Below, piece after piece: positions 1 to 9,133 of a DNA stretch of 14,182 bases. A program made the translations under genes and the position numbers. Below the pieces are notes generated by a model. That model did no database searches. It was not told where the DNA came from and worked only from the letters and a program-made list of their open reading frames with translations. The stretch comes from Chromera velia (lineage: Eukaryota; Sar; Chromeraceae): the NCBI GenBank assembly GCA_018398765.1, contig JAHBMJ010001780.1, forward strand, positions 94,878 through 109,059. Reading direction: 5' to 3'. Every line of letters starts with the position of its first letter. Within the stretch, counting starts at the first letter, position 1.

Positions 1-964
1 TTGATTTCGACGGACCCAAGACGATGTAGGGGGAGGGCAACTCCGGAGGTGCAAGCAGGGGGGTCGTTTGACCGTCGTGCCACTGAAGTAGTCAGTCCGT
101 CAGGGAGGCAGGGAAAAAGGGACCGATGAGGAAGGAGAATGGATCGATACAAAGAACTTGATAACGAAGGAAGGATCGTTCCTGAATCCCCTCCCGTCTC
201 CAAAGAACGTACCCTTCCTTTCTTCCTTCCTTCCTGTCTGCCTGTGGAATCGAAAGTGAAAGTGAGTCCGCATGTAGAATGACGGCGACCATTGAGGAGA
301 AGTGTCATTCATGTGCAGCTCTTTCGTCTCAGGATCTGTTTCCTGCGCATACAGACTATAATCTGCCCTCTCCACCCCCTCCCAACCGGTGTCACAAAAT
401 CTTCCCGTCTTCCTGTCTGTCTGTCTGTCGACTCACTTTCAATGTCTTCGGAAGATGACTCTTGCAAAGGTCGCATTGAAGAGTTTTCTCGGGCCAGAAG
501 AAGCAAACTGGGCGTGTCGCGGCTGCGGCCCCTTCCTGACCCTCCTCTTCAGGATGTCCCTGCACGAACAGAGAGAGACAGAAAGAGTGGGGGAAGGAAG
601 AGAAAGGGCAGTCCAGGCGAAGGGACAGGAAAAGTAAAGAGAAAGGACAGGGTGAGAAAAAGGAATCACACACTGCCACGAAATCGTGCACAAAGTTTCC
701 ATTGCGCTCCTTGAGCCTCATATTTGTATACACAGGAGGAAACACTCAAAGAAAGATCGAGAAAGCCACCGAACACCCAGTTAAAGACACGCACAGAGGA
801 CACACGAGGAAAGAAAGAAAATGCGCTCGAATCAGACAAACACGGCTAAACAAATCCCACCCACCGGCAGTCGCAGTTTCGTTCTCATCCACCGACGCAA
901 GCACGACAGGTGGATGGCACCCAGAGATCCTGCATTGGAATTCGATCCATCAGGCACATACACA

Positions 965-997
<33 letters not shown>

Positions 998-2805
998 TGC
1001 AGAGGTTTTTTCAGAAGCACACCGCTGACCGATCTATGTGTCTCATTACAAACTCTACAGTAAACTCAGTCCCAGCAGGAATGAATGTTGGAAGTGCCCA
1101 TGCAGAAGAGAAAGGGCCCCGACAGAATGGGTGTATTGTCTGCAGAAATATGAGAGAGAGCACCTTCTTCTTTTGTGATTGGAAGGCGAGAGGAAGGAAA
1201 ACGCTCCCGCTTTGAGCACTCAAAGGAAAGTCAGGGCAACAAAAATCACCCCGCCAGACCGACCCGATCCTTCAATCAAGCGCTTACCTTTGCAGGAACA
1301 AACTCGCAACAGGGGGTCCCTCTCTCTCTCTTTCTCCTTTGTCTTTTCTTGAGCCTTCGCTTCAACATCTTCTTCTCCTTCTGCTCTCGCTCCCACATCC
1401 TCTTCGTGAGTGCCTGGGGTATTGTCCGAAGGAGAAGAGGAAGAAGGAGAGCCCGAGTCACGCAGATGATGTACAGGTGTTCTGGAAGATGAAGCATCGG
1501 CATGAGAAGGAGAACAGTGCCCTCCGTGCTCTTCACTTCCAACACACGAAGAGCAGTCAGCGTTCTTGGATCTCGTTTTTGCTTTGTCATCTTCCTGTTC
1601 TTCTTCTTCTTTTTCGTCCTCATCTGATGCGTCAGAATCCAACTCCTCACACAAGCAAATCCGACAGCAGGGCTCACATCCGTCACTCTCTGTATCACCC
1701 CGGAGGGAATTCCGGGGGGGGACTTCGACGGTGAACGGAGGGAGACAAGATGACTCACTTTTCTTTGTGGGAGTGGTGGGAGAGTTGGAGGGCGAGGAGA
1801 AGGAGAGAGATGGAGTGGGAGGTTTGTCGGTACCATTTTGATTTGATGTCTCTTCCTGAGGGATATTGACAGATCCTGTCCAGAGAGGAGAAAGGGGGGA
1901 AGAAGGGGGGGCAGTCGATATGAATGCAGACGGCGAAGTGGAGGGAGAGCTTGAGGATGAGCAAGAAGATTGAGATGACCCTCCCTCTCTCTCTCTCCCT
2001 TCTTCCGTCTCTGTCTCCTCGTCCCTCTCCCACATTGCAATTTCCTCAGCACTGGCCTCTCCCAACTCCTGTAGGCCTGGCGGAGACGGAGACGGGAACG
2101 TTCGTGAAGAACACGAGGAAGTAGAAGTTCCCTCAACAGATGAGTCTGAGTTAGAGGGGAGAGACACCTTGGCTTCAAATGTGCCCAATTTGATTCTGTC
2201 TCCGTCAGCGAGACGCACTCTGCTTCCTCTGTAACCCTTCAAGGGATGCACAAGGATCCACATCGGCGGGACTCGGCCCGATGTTGACGGGTTTGTTGAA
2301 GGTAAGAAAGAGAAAGAAGAAGAAGGAGCGGGGGAGGGGGACGGGGGATTGCCTCTCGTTGCGCCTTGCACTTCGACTATCTTCTCCTCTTTTCCCGGTG
2401 CAAACGCGTGCTCGCTTCTGCTACTGCTGCTGCTGGGTGTATTTCTGTCGGCAAAAGAAGACGAAGAAGCGCAAGGAGGTCTTGAGTGTGAGTTGTCGGG
2501 GTCTGTTGGGACGGGAGAATGGAAGGAACTGGACTTTCGGTCTCCATTGGACACGAAGGAAGAATCAAGAGTTGAAGAAGAAGACGAAGACGAGGGACAG
2601 CAGCCACTGCCCCCCCTCTTTCTGCAGCGCAATTCCGATTCCCCTCCTACTTTCTCCGTCTCTTCCTGTTGCTGTACATGGCTGCTGCTGCTGCTGCTGG
2701 GTGTTTCCGATGGAAGGGCGGTAGGCACGTTCCCCCCTTGGGCGTTTGGGGGGACGGCAGCGGGCGAAGAGATCCAAGAACGAGGTCCCACGATGTACAC
2801 CGTCT
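1..2805 (-). CDS. FHA-like / RING-CH (RING-variant) zinc-finger protein, probable E3 ubiquitin ligase, spliced and cut by the window edge
   Basis: Exon 2805-1288 starts after a (GT)n tract ending in TGCAG and has no credible start Met, so it needs an upstream exon. It encodes low-complexity Ser/Pro/Glu-rich sequence with an FHA-like strand segment at 2263-2165 (key residues: GDRIKLG). The first half of a RING-CH follows (CCRIC at about 1668-1654), then a 118-residue acidic insert, then [10 protein letters not shown] ending at the donor TGCAAAG|GTAAGC (1287). A short exon from 716 restores CKGS and supplies Cys and Trp at the family spacing (C-x7-E-x2-C-x3-W), with Glu in the His position. Its 3' end near 670 is uncertain (weak donor GTGATT). 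Exon 559-437 gives VCFFW...[11 protein letters not shown], the last zinc-ligand pair, and ends at AAA|GTGAGT. A last piece from 40 leftward ([10 protein letters not shown]) follows a pyrimidine-rich CCGGAG acceptor in the right phase. Role by family: transfer of ubiquitin from an E2. The altered ligand makes activity uncertain. Confidence 0.65.
411..429. repeat. (CTGT)n microsatellite
   Basis: About 4.5 units of CTGT lie immediately inside the intron that follows the RING-CH exon ending at 437, directly after its GTGAGT donor on the minus strand. The same tetranucleotide recurs at 967-998, 2848-2865 and 4051-4076. Confidence 0.85.
967..998. repeat. (ACAG)n microsatellite
   Basis: Eight units of the tetranucleotide ACAG. 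It lies inside the proposed 1287-717 intron of the minus-strand RING-CH gene, which otherwise shows no coding signal. Confidence 0.9.
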
Positions 2806-2806
<1 letters not shown>

Positions 2807-2842
<36 letters not shown>

Positions 2843-2924
2843 CTCACACACAGACAGACAGACACACACACACACACACACACACGCACGCACACGCACA
2901 CGCACACGCACACGCACACGCACG

Positions 2925-2975
<51 letters not shown>

Positions 2976-2980
2976 AGAGC
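2807..2980. repeat. Compound (CA)n/(CAGA)n/(CACG)n/(GA)n microsatellite
   Basis: A run of CA dinucleotides, interrupted by CAGA and CACG units, switches at 2940 to a (GA)n tract. On the minus strand it is a (TC)n-(TG)n run ending exactly at the TGCAG acceptor of the exon that starts at 2805. It therefore probably serves as that intron's pyrimidine-rich tract. Open frames read through it are repeat artefacts. Confidence 0.95.
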
Positions 2981-3303
2981 ACAAGATGTTCATCACCATC
3001 CTGCTTCAGTCAGAGGTTGACGAGAGAAGGGGATTGAGTTTCTCTCTTCGGCAAATCACACGCAGACCCCTTCTTTCTCTGCAGAGGGGCATCCCAGAAG
3101 TAAAGAGTTTTTTCCTGGTGTTGTCGTTTTAGCGGACATTTTTTCTACTCTGCATGCGCTTGTCTGATGGGGGCCTCACAAAATCTGGGGGGGAGGTGGA
3201 ACTGGGGTTAAGAATGAGTACTTCTTTTCACTGTGTTGCAGTCGAGAGCTGCCGAAACAAAAGGAAAAGAAATGAGAATTGTCGGGAAAATCTGCCTACC
3301 CAC

Positions 3304-5056
3304 CTCCCTTTTTCGTCTCCGTTTGTCGAATTCTCAAATTGCCACTGGATACAGAAGGTGGAATGCCAGCTGCCGCTCTTGCTGTCGAATCCCCTACAGC
3401 GCCTTGTTCATCTCTCCCTCTTCCCCTCACCACTCTATTCACAGGCTGGCTTTTGGACCCCAGCGAGAGAGCCGCTCTCTGTGCGCGTGCCTGTTCGATT
3501 CTCTCTGCGGTCTTTGACGTGCCTCGGCAAAGGAAGAAATTGACCACGCTGCAGAGAATGGCTGCCCAGAGGAAAAGGAGAAACCCCGGTTGGCTCCTGG
3601 CGGGAGGCAGCAGGACATGAGCAAGCAGGGACCTTGGGGACACGTCGTCCTGCGCTCCTCCTGTTGGGCCCTCCTCTGATGATGATGAGGCAGGGGGAGG
3701 CAGCGTTCGGCCGGGCAGCAGCTGTGCGAGCAGACAGCCTTCCACCAGAGCGAACAGAACGCACAGACCACTCTCCATCAGCCTGGAAAGAAAAAGGGGA
3801 AAAGGGACGCACACACATGTGCATACAAACACACGCACGGCTTTGGAGGAGTATGCGCACATACATACAGCCAGAGAAGCATGCAGGTAGGTGCCAAGGT
3901 AGGTACACACAGTCACAGCTTGGTGATAAGATATTCCCATCTCAGACCACTACGCAGTCCAGCAAGGAAGAGCAAAGGCGAGGAATCAAAAGAAGAAAAT
4001 CCATTAGGCGAGCCAGTGGGAGAAATGCCACTTGAAGAGTGGCAGTGTGACTGTCTGTCTGTCTGTCTGTCTGTCTATCGATAAAGTTGGGGGGGGAGCT
4101 TCATGAAGGAGGACGAGGACGGGGCCCTTCTAAGTTCCCTTGAACGCCCGCAATCGCCCCCTTGAAACTGAAATCTTGTGTTAAGAGGTCTGAATGGATA
4201 CGTGAGGCTTGTAGATCAGAACCAGAAGCACACCCACCCTCCCCATGCATCTTGAAAAAGAAAGTTTCGTTCACAAGAATTTGACTGACCTGACTGCATC
4301 CGCCAGCGTCCCATACCATCTGGACTTCGTGAGTCTGTCCGGCTGCGTGGTGTGCTTCAGTAGCAAGATGAGGGAGGAAGAGACCAATTCATAGCTTGCA
4401 AATGCGCAAAGGAAGGCGAGTTCCCACCAGAGGAGCAGGCAAAGGGATTTCGTCTCTGCCTCTCCCATACCGTCCAGGAAGAACGAAGAAAGCGCTGCAG
4501 ACTCAAACTCCAGCACTTCCTCGTAGTACGGTTTCCTTTGGCTTGCCGGAAGGCTAGAAGGGGAAGCAGGAGGGGTTACGATGAGGTCAGCAAGAAGCGA
4601 GGAGATGTCGTCGGATAGAGAGAAGAGGCGTCCAAAGGTTTTGGGATGCGAAGTCTCTGCTCCTTCTCCTGCCATTCCTATGCCTGGTTTGTAGGAAGCA
4701 TAGACTTTAAATACATCGGAGAAGTCTTCTACTCTGTGCTCTGACTCCGTTGGAAGGTTTATGTCGATATCGGGCACAAAAGCCTGGAAGGAACTTGCTT
4801 CTTGTCCCGTGTCTCGCTTCTTAACTTGGGCCGTTGTGTAGACGGGCGGCTTTGGATTTGGAGTCTGCAAGTCGGTTTGATCAGGTTCGCGGTGTTCATT
4901 TGCAACTACTTCGGGCACCCGAAAGAACTCAAAGGAATCGTCATTCGGGTATCTGTACGCGTTTGCGCTGGTGTTTACGTTTGCAGAGAGGACAACTATG
5001 CAGACACACAGGGACAGCTGCAGCACACAGCAACGCGAAGACCACACACCGTCCAT
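3304..5056 (-). CDS. Spliced multi-span membrane protein; probable N-terminal part of a membrane RING-CH protein
   Basis: Two exons are supported. Exon 1 is 5056-4290 and starts at the Met just before a hydrophobic leader (residues about 8-35, signal peptide or anchor); an in-frame Met at 5131 would put 25 residues before it. Exon 1 continues with a polar acidic stretch, then a long hydrophobic segment (about 204-233). The donor AG|GTCAGT at 4289 joins acceptor TTTCCAG at 3783 (507-nt intron). The split AG|G codon is restored, giving TLADAV-R-LMESG. Exon 2 (3782-3304) encodes hydrophobic segments at about 261-278 and 322-341, then a basic Arg/Ala/Gln-rich tail. Its end is less sure: donor GAG|GTGGGT (GT at 3303-3302, phase 1) fits the next exon at 2805, while GTGAGG near 3430 is an alternative. 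I recognise no family for this part. It is probably an endomembrane protein, and most likely the front of the RING-CH gene downstream. Confidence 0.6.
4051..4076. repeat. (CTGT)n microsatellite
   Basis: About six units of CTGT inside the proposed 4289-3783 intron. It is followed by a short poly-G run at 4089-4096. Confidence 0.9.
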
Positions 5057-5828
5057 CTTTCCACGGTCAGTCAAATTTCGGTAACGCACACAGGAAGCAG
5101 ACACTGACCACCTGCAATGCGTTACAAACACAGGAACAGGCTATATATGTACTCAGATGAAACGTCTTTCCATCTCTTGCCAGGACAGGCTGTGTACTGA
5201 CGATAGTCGACACTTCCAACCTGATCGAAGATCGATCATGCAGTTCGCCTGACCGCGGGCGGCTCGCGGAAGACGCGGACGGACACACGCACATGCATGC
5301 ATCAGGGCATATGAATGGAGCCGGTTGGGGACGCACGCTGTGCCCCCAACCGGCTCCTTTATCCATGCAGCGAAGTTTGCAGCGAAAACGCGGCTGTATA
5401 CAGACCCGTACTACTACACACTTAATCCAGCCTAACCTATCCAAAAATTCGAAGTAGAAATTCACAACTCAAACATTCAAAAAGTTTATCACTTCTAATC
5501 ACTTCTGTTTGTTGTGTACGGCACACGTTTATAGAGCCAGATGAAAGAACACATCATAAGAATATATGAAAATAGCATACTATATGTGAGAACAACAATT
5601 AAAACTTATAATAACGAATAATAACTTATTTTACACTGTACTATCCACTCTGTACATTCCAGAATCACCTCGATCGAACCCTCAGCTGCAAATACTTTTA
5701 ACAATTAAGTACAGTAGGATGCTTTTTCTTTTGTCTACAACTGCACATAATTAAGTAATTGAGTAAAGATCTCTAGAAAGATCTAATAAAATCATAATAA
5801 TTGCAATTGGAATAAACCATATACCCGT
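5057..5828. other. AT-rich upstream/intergenic region with one strong hairpin
   Basis: This is the stretch upstream of the minus-strand gene starting at 5056. From about 5460 to 5820 it is clearly AT-rich compared with its surroundings and has stops in every frame. Promoter and 5' UTR of the membrane-protein gene are expected at its left end, but I see no motif I would name as a promoter. The hairpin at 5317-5357 is listed separately. Confidence 0.6.
5317..5357. repeat. Strong inverted repeat / stem-loop
   Basis: A perfect 14-bp stem (GGAGCCGGTTGGGG at 5317-5330, complement at 5344-5357) continues inward, after an AC bulge, with GCAC-GCT-GTGC. The total is about 18 GC-rich base pairs. Partly matching GCAT/ATGC flanks extend the symmetry. 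It lies about 260 bp upstream of the minus-strand start at 5056. It could be a 5' UTR structure, a small RNA precursor, or the remnant of a small inverted-repeat transposon. Confidence 0.8.
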
Positions 5829-5829
5829 A

Positions 5830-5907
<78 letters not shown>
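5829..5907. repeat. Compound (CA)n-(GA)n microsatellite
   Basis: (CA)n runs from about 5829 to 5866 and switches to (GA)n through 5907. This is the same CA-then-GA order seen at 2807-2980 and 6332-6399. Confidence 0.95.
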
Positions 5908-5911
<4 letters not shown>

Positions 5912-5941
5912 CGCACACAGAGATACACACGCACACACACT

Positions 5942-6061
5942 CACCACAGACACGCTACACAGGCACACATTTTTCGCGTCTCTCTCTGTCTCTCCCTCTG
6001 TCTCTCTCTATCACACATACCCACACACACGACTGTCGCGCGCGCGCGCGCACACACACAC

Positions 6062-6098
<37 letters not shown>

Positions 6099-6204
6099 AC
6101 AGACACGCTCCAGACACACTACACAGGCACACATTTTTCGCGTCTCTCTCTGTCTCTCCCTCTGTCTCTCTCTCTCACACACATACACACACACACGACT
6201 GTCG

Positions 6205-6245
<41 letters not shown>

Positions 6246-6338
6246 ACACACGCACGCGCACGCACGCACGCACACACACACACACACACACTCACACTCA
6301 CAGACATACACACGAACGCACACGCACACGCACACACA

Positions 6339-6398
<60 letters not shown>

Positions 6399-6399
6399 C
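5942..6399. repeat. Large minisatellite/microsatellite block with an internal duplication
   Basis: (CA)n and (CACG)n tracts surround two copies of a unit of about 105 bp. The unit holds CACAGACACGCT, ACACAGGCACACATTTTTCGCG, a (TCTC/TGTC) run and CGACTGTCGC. Copies are at about 5942-6043 and 6096-6206. The first copy ends in (CG)n at 6036-6050, the second in CACG. The block ends with (CA)n-(GA)n at 6332-6399. Confidence 0.9.
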
Positions 6400-7541
6400 T
6401 ATCAGAAGCGCTCTGAAGAACGCTCTGAGGAGGTGATATGACTCGTTTTCCAAATACCAATTTAAAACAATAGTTCAAGTGGTCATGACAGCTCTCGATC
6501 ATGCATGCAGTCTCTCCTCCGCATGTCTACCTCGACCCTTCCTTTACAGTCGATTCGTCGCATCTTTCATTCAGTCCGTCAAATCAAAAGGAAGAAAGAA
6601 TATCGGGTTTACTTTTTGACGAAAGAAATTGTACTCCATGCATCCTCAGAGTCTTCCCCCTGAGGCTTTCTGTCTTGTCTGCATAGGTAGGTCTCCCTCT
6701 TCTCTCCTTCCGATTCGATCCGCGCGAATGAAAAGAAAGCGGCAGACAGAAACTTCGTTAGATCGGCAGCTGCACAGTTTCGGCGATCGGTGGAGGTGAA
6801 AGGTGAAGACCGGGGGGACTTCCTCGAGAAAGCTTTAAGTCGAGCAAGGCGATCGAGTGGACAGAACCAAACCTCGTCTCGTTCGTTCTCTATTCGCTGT
6901 ACCACAAATGAAGACAGACAACCACACGCACGAAGGAAAGAAAGAGACACGGACAGAGACAGAGAGGCGTTGACTGTCGCGAATGGAGACTGCACCCTTC
7001 AGGCAGGAGTGCTTCCCAGAAGAAGGAAAGGATGAAGACAGAAAGGATGGAAACACAGAAGAAACACACCCTCCAGCCAAAGCCGAAGAAGCCGACAGCC
7101 CACTTTGGGTGCTAATCGAGGCAAGAGAGAGGAATTTGTGCCTTCAATTTTTCTGCTCTCTTCATCCATTCTTCCCCCCCCTTCTTTTTTCTGTGTTTTG
7201 TTCATTGGTCTCCCTTTCCCTCTCGTTCAAACCACTTTCCGTACTCCGTCACAGAGAGTTCGCTCGCGCAGACTCTGTTTGCTTGTTCTCTTCATTTCAT
7301 GTCTATGCCTTCTTCTCTCCTTCCCTTCGAGACGTACAAGTCACACGTGAAAAGTATTCTGCTCCTCTTTGTCATACCCGCCTGTCAGCATGTGGGAAAA
7401 GCGAAGAGAGGGCATGTGAGGAGGAAGAAGAGAGACAGAAGCAAGCCCCATTTCACTCCCCCCCCCTCGCCCAATCTCCAAGACTCATCCCTTGCACCCT
7501 ACAGCCGGACAGATTCCGGAGGGACCCTTCTCCTCTAACGC
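6400..7541. other. Region without a recognisable gene
   Basis: Several frames are open for 60-230 codons, but on both strands they are dominated by Ser/Leu/Phe runs or Arg/Glu/Lys runs from polypyrimidine/polypurine DNA. They carry no motif I recognise. The right end probably contains the 3' UTR of the small minus-strand gene whose stop is proposed at 7544-7542. No RNA gene is evident. Confidence 0.5.
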
Positions 7542-8105
7542 TCACGAGCATCCTGCAAGCAGGCACAGAGACGGAACCACAGAGAAACCATGAGCACCTG
7601 CGTGCCTTAAAATGCAGTCCTTCCTGTGCAACCTTGTGGTGCAGACCAGAGGGTCAAGCGAAAAGGAGAAGAAGGGCGTGAATCCGGAAAAGGAAGAAAA
7701 TTACCACACAGGGGAAAATCAGAACAAGTAAAATGAAACGGAAGAATATCCGCAGCTGAGGGACGATTTTTCTTGGAAATCCTGTTCTCAAATTGATCTC
7801 AGCGCACTTGTAAATTCAAGAGAAAGCTTACTGGTATGACGGAAAAAGAAGGTGACGCACGCTGAAGGAAAAGACTGACCGCAGGTCTTCTTCTTGGCGG
7901 ACTTGGTGGCGGGAGCAGCAGGGGCGTAGCCGGGGTAGCCGTAGGCCTCATACCCGGGGTAGTAGCCAGGGTAGGCGTACTGGTAGGCAGCGGCGTCGTA
8001 GGTCGCGGTGGGGTAAGCATAGGTCTGGGGAGGGTAGGTGGGGGCGCCGTATTGGATGGGAGCCTGCTCAACAGGGGTGGGTGCGGGCATAGCGGGAGTG
8101 GCCAT
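7542..8105 (-). CDS. Small Tyr/Pro/Ala-rich protein with a basic, Cys-containing C-terminus (two exons)
   Basis: Exon 1 (8105-7880) starts MATPAMPAP and encodes about 75 residues: a Pro/Ala/Gln-rich start, then a dense Tyr-Pro-Gly-Ala segment with repeated YPGY and YGYPGYAP units, ending KSAKKKTC plus one base of the next codon. The exon runs into the donor G|GTCAGT at 7879; reading on would leave the biased composition. A good acceptor, TGCTTGCAG, with a pyrimidine-rich tract lies at 7553. It restores GGA and gives a final Gly-Cys-Ser-stop (7552-7542), so the protein would be about 78 residues, ending KKKTCGCS. The intron is 327 nt. No signal peptide or membrane segment is seen. Function is unknown; the YPG-rich composition recalls low-complexity, self-associating tails. 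An alternative acceptor (CCTCAG near 7754) would give a different end. Confidence 0.6.
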
Positions 8106-8450
8106 TTTGGAGACGGAAGTTGAGAGTGTGCGAAAAGAACAGAGAAGTTGTCACCCAAACGGGGCTGTTCGGAAAATCTTTAGGAAGTGGTTTTCACGAT
8201 AGACTTTGCAGAGAACAGGCTTTATGATTTTTGACTTGCGGTATCTCCGACATTCTCCGACTGCCATCTGTAACTTCTTTGAGGTTTTTGTATTAATAAC
8301 TTCGGAAAAGTTTTCTCTCACACAGACCGAAATTATTTTCCGCATTTTTCCGCTTCGTGAGCCCCGGAAAGTACCAGCTTGTGCATGGGGCACTTAATTT
8401 TTTTTTTCATGAATTAAAGTCAAGTACGCATGAGTCAGGAACCTTTTCGC

Positions 8451-8481
8451 TTTCGGGGGGCTCTTCGCACGCCCCCCGAAA
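8451..8481. repeat. GC-rich perfect hairpin
   Basis: An 11-bp perfect stem (TTTCGGGGGGC at 8451-8461 with its complement at 8471-8481) closes a 9-nt loop. GC on the left and AAAAGC on the right continue the symmetry. It lies about 350 bp upstream of the minus-strand start at 8105 and next to a possible Pol III unit. Confidence 0.75.
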
Positions 8482-8508
8482 AAGCTATAGCTCACTCGAT
8501 CACGAGCG

Positions 8509-8561
8509 AAAAAATGGACCCGGATCGAGAGGATTGAACTCCTGGTGGGACCCTACAGCTA
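8509..8561 (-). promoter_or_regulatory. Possible Pol III internal-promoter remnant (tRNA-like, degenerate)
   Basis: Read on the minus strand, TAGCTGTAGGG (8561-8551) resembles an A-box, GAGTTCAATCC (8541-8531) resembles a B-box and T-loop, and TTTTTT (8514-8509) would end Pol III transcription. The A-to-B distance is too short for a tRNA and no 5' acceptor strand is found. It is not called a tRNA gene; it may be a SINE or tRNA relic. Confidence 0.25.
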
Positions 8562-8918
8562 GGTGTGTCGCTGCCGGGGCCTGTCCCCCGTGCCGAGGTG
8601 CGAAAGGGTTGGCGCCGCCACCGGGCGGGCGCGCCCACCTTTCCAAACATGTGCCGCCCTCACTTGCAGGAGTCTGGCGGGGCCACGATCTGTATCTAGA
8701 AGCGAATTAACGAGATACACCCAACTAGTTAGGTGAGTGTAGGTAAGCGCTTCGGGGGGCCCTTTAGGGGGTCCGCAAATTTGATTGATGCACACTATCG
8801 GGGGCTTGGGTATATCTTGTGCAAGTGTATACATGCATGGTAATGCATGGGGCGGGGGCCATGGCAACGCACACGGAGTATGCTTTTCGGAACCACGCGA
8901 ACATGCACTTGCAACTCC

Positions 8919-9133
8919 GTACGAGTTACTTGAGGGGCACGTATGTGCGAAGTAATTATAAGGTATGTGTGATCACGGCTCTGTGCGAATTGCTTGAAGG
9001 GCATATTTTGGAATTCGGATGACACCATGACAGATGGAGATAGAAACGACCCCCCCCCCAAAAATAAAAAAATGCGTTATGCGAGTGCGTGCGATCTCAG
9101 GGCCTCTCGGCTGATCTCAGCTAATCTCAGCAG
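8919..9133. repeat. Short degenerate repeats
   Basis: Three related 22-mers of the form GTRCGARTTRCTTGARGGGCAY lie at 8919-8940, 8945-8966 (poor) and 8983-9004. Four copies of a decamer close to ATCTCAGCTA follow at 9094-9133. The decamers translate as a leucine-periodic peptide in one plus frame (8994-9218), which I do not accept as a gene without further support. Confidence 0.5.

Noticed and set aside
1339-2724. Plus-strand and other minus-frame open frames
   Set aside because: They lie opposite or out of frame with the FHA/RING exon, whose zinc-ligand motifs and splice donor fix the true frame.
2647-3132. Long open frames over the 2807-2980 repeat on both strands
   Set aside because: Cys/Val, His/Thr and Arg/Glu runs come from translating (CA)n and (GA)n; no independent coding signal.
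5670-5690. Minus-strand GGTTCGATCG resembling a tRNA B-box
   Set aside because: No A-box, acceptor pairing or terminator around it.
5907-6502. Plus and minus open frames of 94-169 codons
   Set aside because: Translation of microsatellite DNA only.
6983-7681. 232-codon plus frame
   Set aside because: Composition follows polypurine/polypyrimidine DNA, no domain is seen, and its right end overlaps the proposed last exon of the minus-strand gene.
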